From Lutibacter sp. (GTDB lineage Bacteria; Bacteroidota; Bacteroidia; Flavobacteriales; Flavobacteriaceae): 6,147 nt of DNA. The stretch is taken from contig JAUVOS010000157.1 of assembly GCA_030599055.1 (NCBI GenBank), forward strand, positions 1 through 6,147. The letters run 5' to 3'. Below are positions 1 through 6,111 of the stretch, one piece after another. A model generated the notes under the pieces. That model had not been told where the DNA came from. It worked only from the letters and a program-made list of their open reading frames with translations, and ran no database searches. Position 1 is the first letter of the stretch, and every line of letters starts with the position of its first letter. The position numbers and the translations under genes were made by a program.

Positions 1-205
1 ACGCACCGGTTCCTGGTTGTTCGGTACCTTTTTCACGAAGAATATGGAACTGCGCAGGACTTAATTCAGTTTGCCATTCAACATCTGTCTTTTTAACTTT
101 ATACGTCATTTCTTTCGTTTTAGTTGATTTGTTTTTTTGTTGCACTTGACTTTGACAAGCTGCAGTCAACAAAAGTAAAGATAATATTATAGTATATTTA
201 AACAT
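1..205 (-). CDS. msrB: Peptide-methionine (R)-S-oxide reductase MsrB, lipoprotein form, N-terminal part only
   Basis: This gene runs off the left edge; 68 codons from the ATG at 205 are present. MsrB reduces the R-epimer of methionine sulfoxide in oxidised proteins. The start reads MFKYTIILSLLLLTAAC, a short positively charged and hydrophobic leader ending in a lipobox-like TAA-Cys (Cys17), so the protein is probably an envelope lipoprotein. A polar linker rich in Gln and Lys follows to about residue 32. Then comes the start of the MsrB domain: YKVKKTDVEW, then LSPAQFHILREKGTEQPGTG, a close match to the family's conserved K-T-x-x-EW and L-R-x-KGTE-x-P segments. The zinc CxxC pairs and the catalytic Cys lie beyond the edge and cannot be checked. 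Met33, just before the domain, could give a cytosolic form, but the lipoprotein leader favours the ATG at 205. The gene begins 17 bases after the hydrolase stop and is probably cotranscribed with it. A fusion to MsrA beyond the edge cannot be excluded. Confidence 0.88.
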   Translation of the reverse strand, partial: MFKYTIILSLLLLTAACQSQVQQKNKSTKTKEMTYKVKKTDVEWQTELSPAQFHILREKGTEQPGTGA

Positions 206-222
206 TCTTGTATCTTTTAATT

Positions 223-1083
223 TTATTTTTCAAAAAAGGTGATGAGTCTTTTTATAACCTTTGCATCTGATAATATTCTACGATGTCCAAGCCCTTCGGT
301 AATCATAAGTTCACTATTTACTAGATTTTTCTGTACATCATACGCGCACGCTACCTTTACATCAGTATCTTCTGTATCGTGAATTACTAAAACCGGTATC
401 CTAACCGATCTTGCTGCTACATAGCCAGACAAAACTTCGGAATCTTGATTGAGAACTTTATCCATTTTCTTTTTCAATAATACCGCTACTTTTTGTTTTA
501 ATCCCAGTCTATTTACAAATTGGTTACAGATAGCAGTTATCGAATTTCCACTTCCAATAATAGCACTTTTCTCCAGCTTCAGCCCTTGTTTTATACTATT
601 TAATAGCGCCATGCCACCTAAAGAATGACCTATTGCAAAATCGAAAGGTCCATATTTTTTTTCAATTTCAAAGATACTGGTTATATACTCCAACATAGAG
701 GATGTTTTCCCTTCAGATTCACCATGAGCAGTTGCATCAAAGCTAATCGTCATAAACCCATTTGCAACAAATGATTCTGCTATTTTATACAATTGTGTAC
801 CTCTACCAGCCCATCCATGAATTAATAAAACCTTTTTAGATGCAGTACCTAAACTATAAACTTTAATATTCTTTTGAAGGTTTGGTATCCAAAGCATTTT
901 CTTATTTGATTCTTGATACATTTTATGTTCTCTACTTGGTCTATCAAACCTATAAGGTGTCTTAAATAAAATAAAAACAAAACGCATTGCCAAATAAGGA
1001 GAAAACAATTGAAGCAACTTTCCTGTATATAAAATAGGTTTAGGAATTATAAATACTTTATGATTCGGTTTTGATTTTGGCAT
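223..1083 (-). CDS. Alpha/beta-hydrolase fold protein, serine hydrolase of unknown substrate
   Basis: The 286-residue protein has a complete alpha/beta-hydrolase signature. The oxyanion-loop motif LLIHGWAGRG is near residues 86-95, the nucleophile elbow GHSLGG at 152-157 (Ser154), the likely acid Asp239 in IHDTEDTDV, and the base His267 in GLGH. The strand-and-turn segment ISFDATAHGESEG (113-125) is typical of the family. About 75 residues precede the fold. They include a hydrophobic, aromatic stretch near 27-42 (LFSPYLAMRFVFILFK) that is not a signal peptide but might dock the protein on a membrane; that is inference. Residues 180-225 probably form a short cap. The family covers esterases, lipases, thioesterases and others, so the substrate cannot be named from sequence. 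It is transcribed divergently from the M48 protease gene and lies directly upstream of msrB on the same strand, probably in one operon. The start MPKSKPNHK is the furthest upstream ATG and lies just inside the divergent intergenic region. Confidence 0.88.
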   Translation of the reverse strand: MPKSKPNHKVFIIPKPILYTGKLLQLFSPYLAMRFVFILFKTPYRFDRPSREHKMYQESNKKMLWIPNLQKNIKVYSLGTASKKVLLIHGWAGRGTQLYKIAESFVANGFMTISFDATAHGESEGKTSSMLEYITSIFEIEKKYGPFDFAIGHSLGGMALLNSIKQGLKLEKSAIIGSGNSITAICNQFVNRLGLKQKVAVLLKKKMDKVLNQDSEVLSGYVAARSVRIPVLVIHDTEDTDVKVACAYDVQKNLVNSELMITEGLGHRRILSDAKVIKRLITFFEK

Positions 1084-1099
1084 AAAATGTGTAAATTTG
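1069..1099 (+). promoter_or_regulatory. Promoter of the M48 metalloprotease gene (Bacteroidota type)
   Basis: TTTTG (1069-1073) is followed after 18 bases by TAAATTTG (1092-1099), a perfect match to the Bacteroidota sigma factor pattern of TTG, 17-23 bases, TAnnTTTG. The -33 element lies inside the first codons of the divergent hydrolase gene. Transcription would begin near 1104-1106, leaving a leader of about 70 bases before the ATG at 1174. That leader is AT-rich, and I see no riboswitch-like structure in it. Confidence 0.6.
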
Positions 1100-1106
1100 G
1101 AAGATG

Positions 1107-1136
1107 TAAAGATATTAGATGTATTCTTAATATCAA
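1107..1136 (-). promoter_or_regulatory. Possible promoter for the hydrolase-msrB pair
   Basis: Read on the minus strand, a TTG (1136-1134) is followed after 19 bases by TATCTTTA (1114-1107). This matches the Bacteroidota -7 pattern TAnnTTTG except for the last base. It would put the transcript start near 1100, giving a leader of roughly 15-20 bases before the ATG at 1083. The match is imperfect in a very AT-rich region, so it is only a candidate. Confidence 0.3.
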
Positions 1137-1173
1137 TTATTTAAAGATTAATTTATTAAAAACCCAAATTCAA

Positions 1174-1986
1174 ATGAAAAAATTAGTTTCCTTTTTAACA
1201 ATTTTGATTATAGTTTCAAGTTGTAGTACCGTTCCAATTACAGGACGAAAACGCGTAAATTTAATTCCTGATTCTCAAGCTTTGCCTATGGCTTTCGCTC
1301 AATATGATGGTTTTTTACGTGAAAATGCAGTTTCTAAAGATGTTGCAAAAACCAATCAAATTAAAGACATAGGTAGTCGAATCTCAAAAGCAGTTGATCG
1401 TTTTATGCGTGCCAATGATATGGTTAAAGAAGCAGATAGTTATCGTTGGGAATTTAACTTAATTGAAGACGAAAGTATTAATGCTTGGTGTATGCCTGGT
1501 GGAAAAGTAGTTTTTTATACCGGTATTCTACCTGTTTGTGCTAACGAAGATGGTATCGCAGCTGTGATGGGACATGAAGTTGCACATGCTTTTGCCAAAC
1601 ACGGCCAAGAACGTATGACACAAGGATATGCTGCCCAATTAGGAGGTATAGCTGTTGCTCTTGGTACTGCTAATCAACCCGAAAAAACAAAAGAAATTTG
1701 GAATATTGCATACGGTGTAGGCTCCCAATTAGGAATGCTTAAATACAGCCGTGTACACGAAACTGAAGCAGATAGACTAGGAATGGTTTTTATGATTATG
1801 GCAGGATACCAACCAAAGGAAGCCGTAAATGTATGGATTAGAATGAGTCAACTTGGTGGAGAACAACCACCTGAGTTTTTGAGTACGCACCCGTCAAATC
1901 AAACACGTATTAAAACCTTATCTGAATATATTCCAACCGCTACACGATATGCAAAGAAATTTAATGCACAGACTTTGGGTAATTAA
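1174..1986 (+). CDS. M48-family zinc metalloprotease, predicted periplasmic lipoprotein
   Basis: This 270-residue M48 peptidase resembles the LoiP/YcaL/BepA group, which degrades or tends misfolded envelope proteins, but it has no TPR region. The leader MKKLVSFLTILIIVSSC is a lipoprotein signal peptide with the lipid-anchor Cys at residue 17. The sequence then reads STVPITGRKRVNLIP, a typical start for the mature part of this family. The zinc site is HEVAH (His134, Glu135, His138) in MGHEVAHAFAKHGQERM, and the third ligand is probably Glu196 in HETEADRLG, with Asp200 nearby. The substrate-side motif INAWCMPGGK is at about 102-111, and the conserved STHPS segment (His239, Pro240) precedes the C-terminus. 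Length fits single-domain family members. The same frame is open upstream to an ATG at 1087, but that would bury the leader behind 29 extra residues and begin upstream of the predicted transcript start, so 1174 is preferred. It is monocistronic by appearance, with its own promoter and a terminator 18 bases after the stop. Confidence 0.93.
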   Translation: MKKLVSFLTILIIVSSCSTVPITGRKRVNLIPDSQALPMAFAQYDGFLRENAVSKDVAKTNQIKDIGSRISKAVDRFMRANDMVKEADSYRWEFNLIEDESINAWCMPGGKVVFYTGILPVCANEDGIAAVMGHEVAHAFAKHGQERMTQGYAAQLGGIAVALGTANQPEKTKEIWNIAYGVGSQLGMLKYSRVHETEADRLGMVFMIMAGYQPKEAVNVWIRMSQLGGEQPPEFLSTHPSNQTRIKTLSEYIPTATRYAKKFNAQTLGN

Positions 1987-2004
1987 TTTTGAATAAACAA
2001 TAAT

Positions 2005-2050
2005 AAAAAACAGTCAAATACTAATTATTAAATTTATTTGACTGTTTTTT
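2005..2050 (+). terminator. Strong intrinsic terminator after the M48 protease gene
   Basis: A 16-base-pair perfect stem is formed by 2005-2020 (AAAAAACAGTCAAATA) and 2035-2050 (TATTTGACTGTTTTTT), with a 14-base AT-only loop apart from one C. The right arm ends in seven T's (2045-2051), as expected for a Rho-independent terminator. The A-run on the left arm would also provide a T-run on the other strand, so it could act in both directions, although no minus-strand gene ends here. Confidence 0.85.
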
Positions 2051-2064
2051 TATATGTAGATTTG
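2037..2064 (+). promoter_or_regulatory. Candidate promoter of the MFS transporter, nearly leaderless
   Basis: TAGATTTG (2057-2064) is a perfect match to the Bacteroidota -7 pattern TAnnTTTG. TTTG at 2037-2040 lies 16 bases upstream, one base short of the usual 17-23 spacing. The -33 element is inside the right arm of the terminator hairpin. Transcription would begin at about 2068-2072, essentially at the ATG (2070), implying a leaderless or nearly leaderless message. Confidence 0.45.
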
Positions 2065-2069
2065 CATTT

Positions 2070-3401
2070 ATGTTAAAAAAAGGAAGCAAAAAACTCATCG
2101 GTGCATGGGCATTTTATGATCTAGCAAATTCCGTTTATCCTTTAGTGATAACAACCGCAGTTTTTCCACTATATTACGGAGCTATAACAGGTGGCAAAAA
2201 TGCTACACTTACTGTTTTTGGCGGTGAGTTTAATAACACAGAACTCTATACTTATACACTATCCTTATCGTTTTTAATTGTCGCATTTATCTCTCCAATA
2301 CTATCGAGTATTGCTGATTATATGGGAAATAAGAAACGCTTTTTACAATTCTTTTTATTTCTAGGCTCTTTTTCTGTAATGGCGTTGTATTTTTTTGATA
2401 GTGTTGAACGACTTTGGGTGGGAATTACGTTCTCAATATTAGCGAGTATCGGGTTTTGGGGAAGTATTGTTTTTTACAATGCTTATTTACCAGAAGTTGC
2501 TTATCCGGAAGATCATGACAGAGTGAGTGCAAAAGGATTTATCAACGGGTATTTAGGTTCCGTATTTTTACTGGTATTCATTCTTACGATGATCATGATG
2601 CCGCATTGGTATGGATTTATACCTGAACCTTTAAAAGAAGGAGAATCAGCACCTATAATTGTCTATAAACTCAGTTTTATAATCGTGGGGCTTTGGTGGA
2701 TGGGATTTGCGCAATATACGCTATATCACTTACCTTACAACACACACAAACGTAAACCCGAAAAAGATTTTATATTTAAAGGATATAGAGAATTACGACA
2801 GGTATTACGTGAGTTAAAACATCAATATACATTAAAGATATTCTTAATTTCTTTCTTTTTATTTAGCGCAGGTGTTCAAACAATAATTGTACTAGCTGGA
2901 AAATTTGGAGATGAAGAATTAGGACTTCCAATTCCCAATTTAATTATTACCATAATACTGGTACAATTAGTAGCTGTAGTAGGTGCTTATGTTTTTTCTA
3001 GAATATCAAAAAAATTAGGGAACATAACTACTCTAAAAATCACTTTAATTATTTGGGTATTCGTTACATTTTCAGCTTATTTATTACCTGGGCAGAGCCC
3101 GCATGTAGATATTTATTTTTATGCTTTAGGAGGATTTTTAGGTTTGGTTCTAGGCGCAACTCAGACTCTTGCCCGATCAACTTATTCTAAACTCATGCCC
3201 GAAGATACAGTTGATACCGCCACATATTTTAGTTTTTATGATGTAACCGAAAAACTTGCAATTGTAACCGGAACAATCATCTTTGGAGTTTTAGTTGGGA
3301 TCACAAATTCAATGCGAACCTCTGTTTTAGTGCTCGCACTATTTTTCTTTGCAGGATTTATTGTTTTATTCTTTATGAAACGCACAAAATATGTAGAATA
3401 G
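2070..3401 (+). CDS. MFS transporter, UMF1 / Atg22-like family
   Basis: The 443-residue inner-membrane protein has about 12 hydrophobic segments, near residues 20-37, 62-82, 92-109, 115-138, 158-178, 198-218, 255-275, 291-309, 319-340, 346-366, 394-412 and 418-436. A charged cytoplasmic-type loop (about 222-252) separates the two halves. Family features are WAFYDLANSVY at 13-23, the MFS motif-A-like SPILSSIADYMGNKKR at 75-90, FYNAYLPEVA at 135-144, ARSTYSKLMPE at 368-378 and FYDVTEKLA at 389-397. These mark the bacterial relatives of yeast vacuolar effluxer Atg22. Yeast Atg22 releases amino acids from the vacuole; the bacterial substrate is unknown, and amino acids or peptides are only a guess. 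Length is normal for the family. The start at 2070 is the only Met before residue 85 and precedes the conserved N-terminal motif directly. The gene is separated from the protease gene by a terminator and followed by lhgO on the same strand after 67 bases. Confidence 0.9.
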   Translation: MLKKGSKKLIGAWAFYDLANSVYPLVITTAVFPLYYGAITGGKNATLTVFGGEFNNTELYTYTLSLSFLIVAFISPILSSIADYMGNKKRFLQFFLFLGSFSVMALYFFDSVERLWVGITFSILASIGFWGSIVFYNAYLPEVAYPEDHDRVSAKGFINGYLGSVFLLVFILTMIMMPHWYGFIPEPLKEGESAPIIVYKLSFIIVGLWWMGFAQYTLYHLPYNTHKRKPEKDFIFKGYRELRQVLRELKHQYTLKIFLISFFLFSAGVQTIIVLAGKFGDEELGLPIPNLIITIILVQLVAVVGAYVFSRISKKLGNITTLKITLIIWVFVTFSAYLLPGQSPHVDIYFYALGGFLGLVLGATQTLARSTYSKLMPEDTVDTATYFSFYDVTEKLAIVTGTIIFGVLVGITNSMRTSVLVLALFFFAGFIVLFFMKRTKYVE

Positions 3402-3440
3402 AGATTAGACCGCTTCACTAATAGAAAATAGATGTTAGAC
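3402..3440. repeat. Short TAGA/TTAGAC repeat cluster in the spacer before lhgO
   Basis: TTAGAC occurs at 3405-3410 and again at 3435-3440, with further TAGA copies at 3422-3425 and 3429-3432. The transporter's last codons (3394-3402) add two more. The stretch includes GACCGCTTCACTAATAGA, which is richer in C than its surroundings. Dispersed intergenic elements built on TTAGA/ATAGA units are, to my recollection, common in flavobacterial genomes, so this may be one copy. The window holds no second copy to prove it. No convincing terminator or promoter is visible in the 67-base spacer (3402-3468), so the transporter and lhgO could be cotranscribed. Confidence 0.35.
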
Positions 3441-3468
3441 TATTTGGCTTATTTAATATGTATTCACA

Positions 3469-4722
3469 ATGCAAACAAAGCTTAGCACAAAATATCAAAA
3501 TCAAAACCTAAAATCCACTCATTTTGATTGTATAGTAGTAGGTGCCGGTATTGTCGGTGCTGCAACCGCTTATAAATTACAATTAAAACATCCTGCAAAA
3601 TCAATTGCGCTACTCGAAAAAGAAGCTAAAATCGGGATGCACCAAACCGGTAGAAACTCTGGAGTTATCCATTCCGGCATCTATTATACTCCCGATTCCT
3701 ACAAGGCTAAAAACTGCCGTATGGGGCGGGAACAAATAGTAGCTTTTGCAAAAAAATATAAAATACCTTATAATGTCTGTGGGAAAATAATTGTCGTAAC
3801 CAAAAACTCGGAGTTAAAAGCTCTGGAAAATATTTATCTAAGGGGAATTGAAAACAAAACACCCGGAATTAGATATTTAGATTCAGAGGAAATCAAAAAG
3901 AAAGAACCTTTTATTGAAGGAATCAAGGCCATTTTTGTTCCCTCAGCCGGTATAATTGATTATGTTGCTGTTAATGTCAAATTAGCAAGTCTTATTTCTA
4001 AAATCAATCCTAAAAGTAAGCTTATAACTTCTTGTAAATACTTTCAGACGAAACAAGATGGAGCTAAAAAAACAGTCATAACTAGTAATGGTAATTTCAG
4101 TACGGAAAAAATAATTTTTTGTACAGGCTTACAATCTGATAGAAATGCTGCAAAAGATCAGGCAAGCATGAATCTACAAATTATTGGTTTTAGGGGTGAC
4201 TATTATGAATTTAGACCGAAAAGTAGGCATAAAATAAAAAGTTTGGTCTATCCTGTTCCGGATCCAAAATTTCCTTTTTTAGGAGTGCATTTTACAAAAA
4301 TGATTGATGAAAATGTGGAATGTGGACCCAATGCTGTTTTCTCTTTTGCTCGTGAAGGCTATACTAAAACAAGTTTTAATTTTAAAGATACTTGGGAAGC
4401 TTTGTCCTTTAAAGGTACTTGGAAACTTTTCTTTAAGTTTTGGAGAAAAGGATTAGACGAATACAAACGAGCCTTCTCAAAACGTTTATTTGTTAAAGAA
4501 TTACAGAAGTTGATGCCAAAATTAGAGACGACTGACGTAACACCTTGTGAACCGGGAATAAGAGCACAGGCTATTGACTCAAATGGTGAAATGGTAGATG
4601 ATTTTAAAATTGTTACAAAAGATGGAATAACGCATGTATTAAATGCTCCATCTCCCGCGGCTACCGCTTGTTTGGCAATTGCTGATGAGATTGTTGAAGT
4701 AGCGCTTATATATTCCAAATAA
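3469..4722 (+). CDS. lhgO: L-2-hydroxyglutarate oxidase (FAD-dependent, DAO family)
   Basis: The 417-residue protein probably oxidises L-2-hydroxyglutarate to 2-oxoglutarate using FAD. The E. coli enzyme passes electrons to the membrane quinone pool. The dinucleotide-binding motif is VVGAGIVGAA at 23-32, with Glu50 at the end of the second strand where it would contact the ribose. The LhgO/L2HGDH signature HQTGRNSGVIHSGIYY is at 58-73, followed by KAKNC (79-83). Other family segments are FCTGLQSD (217-224), FRGDYYEF (241-248), YPVPDPKFPFLGVHFT (261-276), GPNAVFSFAREGY (286-298), PGIRAQ (362-367) and NAPSPAATACLAIA (392-405). Length fits the family (about 400). The protein has about 18 residues before the first strand, longer than the few residues usual in LhgO. 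No other in-frame Met precedes the FAD motif, so the ATG at 3469 is kept. A non-ATG start closer to residue 18 is possible. The gene converges on tag with a 30-base gap that holds no clear terminator. Related DAO-family oxidases such as glycerol-3-phosphate dehydrogenase fit less well because of the signature at 58-73. Confidence 0.92.
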   Translation: MQTKLSTKYQNQNLKSTHFDCIVVGAGIVGAATAYKLQLKHPAKSIALLEKEAKIGMHQTGRNSGVIHSGIYYTPDSYKAKNCRMGREQIVAFAKKYKIPYNVCGKIIVVTKNSELKALENIYLRGIENKTPGIRYLDSEEIKKKEPFIEGIKAIFVPSAGIIDYVAVNVKLASLISKINPKSKLITSCKYFQTKQDGAKKTVITSNGNFSTEKIIFCTGLQSDRNAAKDQASMNLQIIGFRGDYYEFRPKSRHKIKSLVYPVPDPKFPFLGVHFTKMIDENVECGPNAVFSFAREGYTKTSFNFKDTWEALSFKGTWKLFFKFWRKGLDEYKRAFSKRLFVKELQKLMPKLETTDVTPCEPGIRAQAIDSNGEMVDDFKIVTKDGITHVLNAPSPAATACLAIADEIVEVALIYSK

Positions 4723-4752
4723 CAAATTCTAAATCCCAAAATTGTAATTTCA

Positions 4753-5334
4753 CTATTGAGACTCGTTTAGTACTTCTTTATACCTAAAACAATCAATCGT
4801 ATGGTCGTTAAGCATACCCGTTGCTTGCATGTGTGCATAAATCACAGTACTTCCAACAAATTTAAAATCTCGCTTTTTTAAATCTTTAGAAATTATGTCA
4901 GACAAAGGGGTATTTGCAGGAACTTCTTTTATTGACTTCCATTTATTCTGAATGGGCTTTCCATTGACAAAACCCCAGATATACTTTGAAAACGAGCCAT
5001 ATTCTTTTTGTATTTCTATAAAAGCTTGTGCGTTAGTTATTGTTGCTTTTATCTTTAACTTATTACGAATAATGCCAGCATCTTGTCTTAATAATTCTTG
5101 TTTTCCTTCATTGTATTGGGAAACCTTTTTATAATCAAAATTATCAAAGGCTTTTCTAAAGTTCTCCCGTTTACGCAGCACTGTTATCCAACTTAAACCT
5201 GCTTGAAAAGTTTCTAAAATCAAAAACTCAAAAAGTTTCGCATCATCATAAATAGGAACACCCCATTCGGTATCGTGGTAAGCGATATATAAGGGATCCT
5301 CTCCTACCCATTCACATCTTTTTTTGATTGACAT
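4753..5334 (-). CDS. tag: DNA-3-methyladenine glycosylase I
   Basis: This 193-residue cytosolic base-excision repair enzyme removes 3-methyladenine from alkylated DNA. It aligns by eye along its full length with E. coli Tag at a constant offset of three residues at the key sites. The zinc-snap ligands are Cys7 and His20 at the N-terminus and His178 and Cys182 at the C-terminus (NDHTIDCF). Glu41 matches the base-binding Glu38 of E. coli Tag, and Trp49 matches Trp46. Strong family blocks are DPLYIAYHDTEWGVP (13-27), QAGLSWITVLRKRENFRKAF (44-63), QDAGIIRNKLKI (84-95) and KKRDFKFVGSTVIYAHMQA (153-171). No key residue is missing. The start at 5334 puts Cys7 six residues in, as expected. It is convergent with lhgO and divergent from the FAH-family gene, so it is probably transcribed alone. 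No perfect TAnnTTTG is seen upstream, and its promoter is unassigned. Confidence 0.97.
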   Translation of the reverse strand: MSIKKRCEWVGEDPLYIAYHDTEWGVPIYDDAKLFEFLILETFQAGLSWITVLRKRENFRKAFDNFDYKKVSQYNEGKQELLRQDAGIIRNKLKIKATITNAQAFIEIQKEYGSFSKYIWGFVNGKPIQNKWKSIKEVPANTPLSDIISKDLKKRDFKFVGSTVIYAHMQATGMLNDHTIDCFRYKEVLNESQ

Positions 5335-5379
5335 ACTGTTTTAATCTTAAAATAATAACGCAAGTTACAGTATTCTACT

Positions 5380-5387
5380 TAATTTTG
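5380..5387 (+). promoter_or_regulatory. Candidate -7 element for the FAH-family gene
   Basis: TAATTTTG is a perfect match to the Bacteroidota -7 pattern TAnnTTTG. It would start transcription near 5392-5395 and leave a leader of about 45 bases before the ATG at 5438. No TTG is present at the expected 17-23 base distance upstream, so the call rests on one element. It lies in the 103-base divergent region (5335-5437) shared with tag, in which I see no other feature. Confidence 0.4.
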
Positions 5388-5437
5388 TAATCTCAAAAAG
5401 TAAGATTCTTTTAAATGAGTATAATAATTATTAGAAA

Positions 5438-6052
5438 ATGAAACTAATCTGTATAGGACGTAATTACCAGAAACATATCAAGGAACTTGATAATGAAAAG
5501 CCTACTGAACCGGTAATTTTTCTAAAACCGGATTCTGCAATACTCCCCAAAAAACATCCTTTTTATATTCCTTCCTTTTCAAATGAAATCCATTATGAAG
5601 TTGAATTATTAGTTAAAATCAATAGATTGGGAAAACATATAGCACCCAAATTTGCACATAAATACTATGACGAAATTGGATTAGGTATTGATTTCACAGC
5701 AAGGGATATACAAAAAGAGTTAAAACAAAAAGGCTTGCCATGGGAAAAAGCAAAGGCTTTTGATGGTAGCGCAGTAATCAGTGATGAGTTTATAACAAAA
5801 TCAAGTTTTAAAGACCTCAATAATATTTCCTTTTCATTAGCAAAAAATAATGTACTTGTGCAACAAGGAAATACCGAAAACATGCTTTGGGAAATTGATG
5901 AATTAATAGTTTATATCTCAACTTTTATGACTTTAAAAATTGGTGATATCATCTTTACGGGAACACCTTCCGGCGTTGGAAGAGTCGCTCCTGATGATGT
6001 TTTAGTTGGAAAAATTGAAGGTGAGCTTTTTTTTGAAATAAAAATTAAATAA
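5438..6052 (+). CDS. Fumarylacetoacetate hydrolase-family protein, FAHD1/acylpyruvase type
   Basis: The 204-residue cytosolic protein consists of the FAH catalytic domain alone, the size of the FAHD1/YcgM group. Members cleave acylpyruvates such as fumarylpyruvate or decarboxylate oxaloacetate, using Mg or Mn. Visible motifs are IGRNYQKHIKEL at 6-17, PVIFLKPDSA at 25-34, HYEVEL at 52-57, GLGIDFTARDIQ at 81-92, PWEKAKAFDGSA at 101-112 and IIFTGTPSGVG at 171-181. The metal ligands should be Glu54, Glu56 and Asp85. By comparison with human FAHD1, His13 and Glu16 fit the catalytic His-Glu pair and Lys106 the active-site lysine. All key positions are present, so the enzyme should be active, but the exact substrate cannot be chosen from sequence. 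No aromatic-degradation genes are nearby, which favours a general oxaloacetate or acylpyruvate clean-up role over a catabolic pathway step; that is inference. It is divergent from tag and followed on the same strand, after 59 bases, by the gene at the right edge. Confidence 0.92.
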   Translation: MKLICIGRNYQKHIKELDNEKPTEPVIFLKPDSAILPKKHPFYIPSFSNEIHYEVELLVKINRLGKHIAPKFAHKYYDEIGLGIDFTARDIQKELKQKGLPWEKAKAFDGSAVISDEFITKSSFKDLNNISFSLAKNNVLVQQGNTENMLWEIDELIVYISTFMTLKIGDIIFTGTPSGVGRVAPDDVLVGKIEGELFFEIKIK

Positions 6053-6111
6053 CTCAATAGACTAAACGGAATAGTTATTACGTTATATAAACAAACCCAT
6101 TATTTACCATT

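Noticed and set aside
1087..1173. N-terminal extension of the M48 protease from the ATG at 1087
   Set aside because: It would precede a clear lipoprotein leader, its residues show no family similarity, and it begins upstream of the predicted transcript start.
3236..3418. Open frame of 60 codons on the minus strand over the end of the transporter gene
   Set aside because: It mirrors coding sequence of the transporter, with low-complexity translation and no family features.
3438..3450. ACTATTTG in the lhgO spacer as a -7 promoter box
   Set aside because: It lacks the leading TA of TAnnTTTG, and I saw no well-placed TTG partner.
4359..4739. Open frame of 126 codons on the minus strand inside lhgO
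   Set aside because: It lies antisense to a strongly supported gene, and its translation shows no recognisable domain or leader.
4723..4752. Possible bidirectional terminator between the convergent lhgO and tag genes
   Set aside because: Only a five-base AT arm pair (AAATT/AATTT) can be drawn, with no GC stem or T-run, so I cannot support a terminator.
4952..5134. Open frame of 60 codons on the plus strand inside tag
   Set aside because: It lies antisense to a complete, well-conserved tag gene and has no supporting signal.
5422..5433. Perfect 12-base palindrome TAATAATTATTA just before the FAH-family ATG
   Set aside because: It consists only of A and T in a very AT-rich spacer, so chance is the simplest explanation. 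No known operator matches it.
5665..5883. Open frame of 72 codons on the minus strand inside the FAH-family gene
   Set aside because: It lies antisense to conserved catalytic segments, and its translation is not protein-like for any family I recognise.
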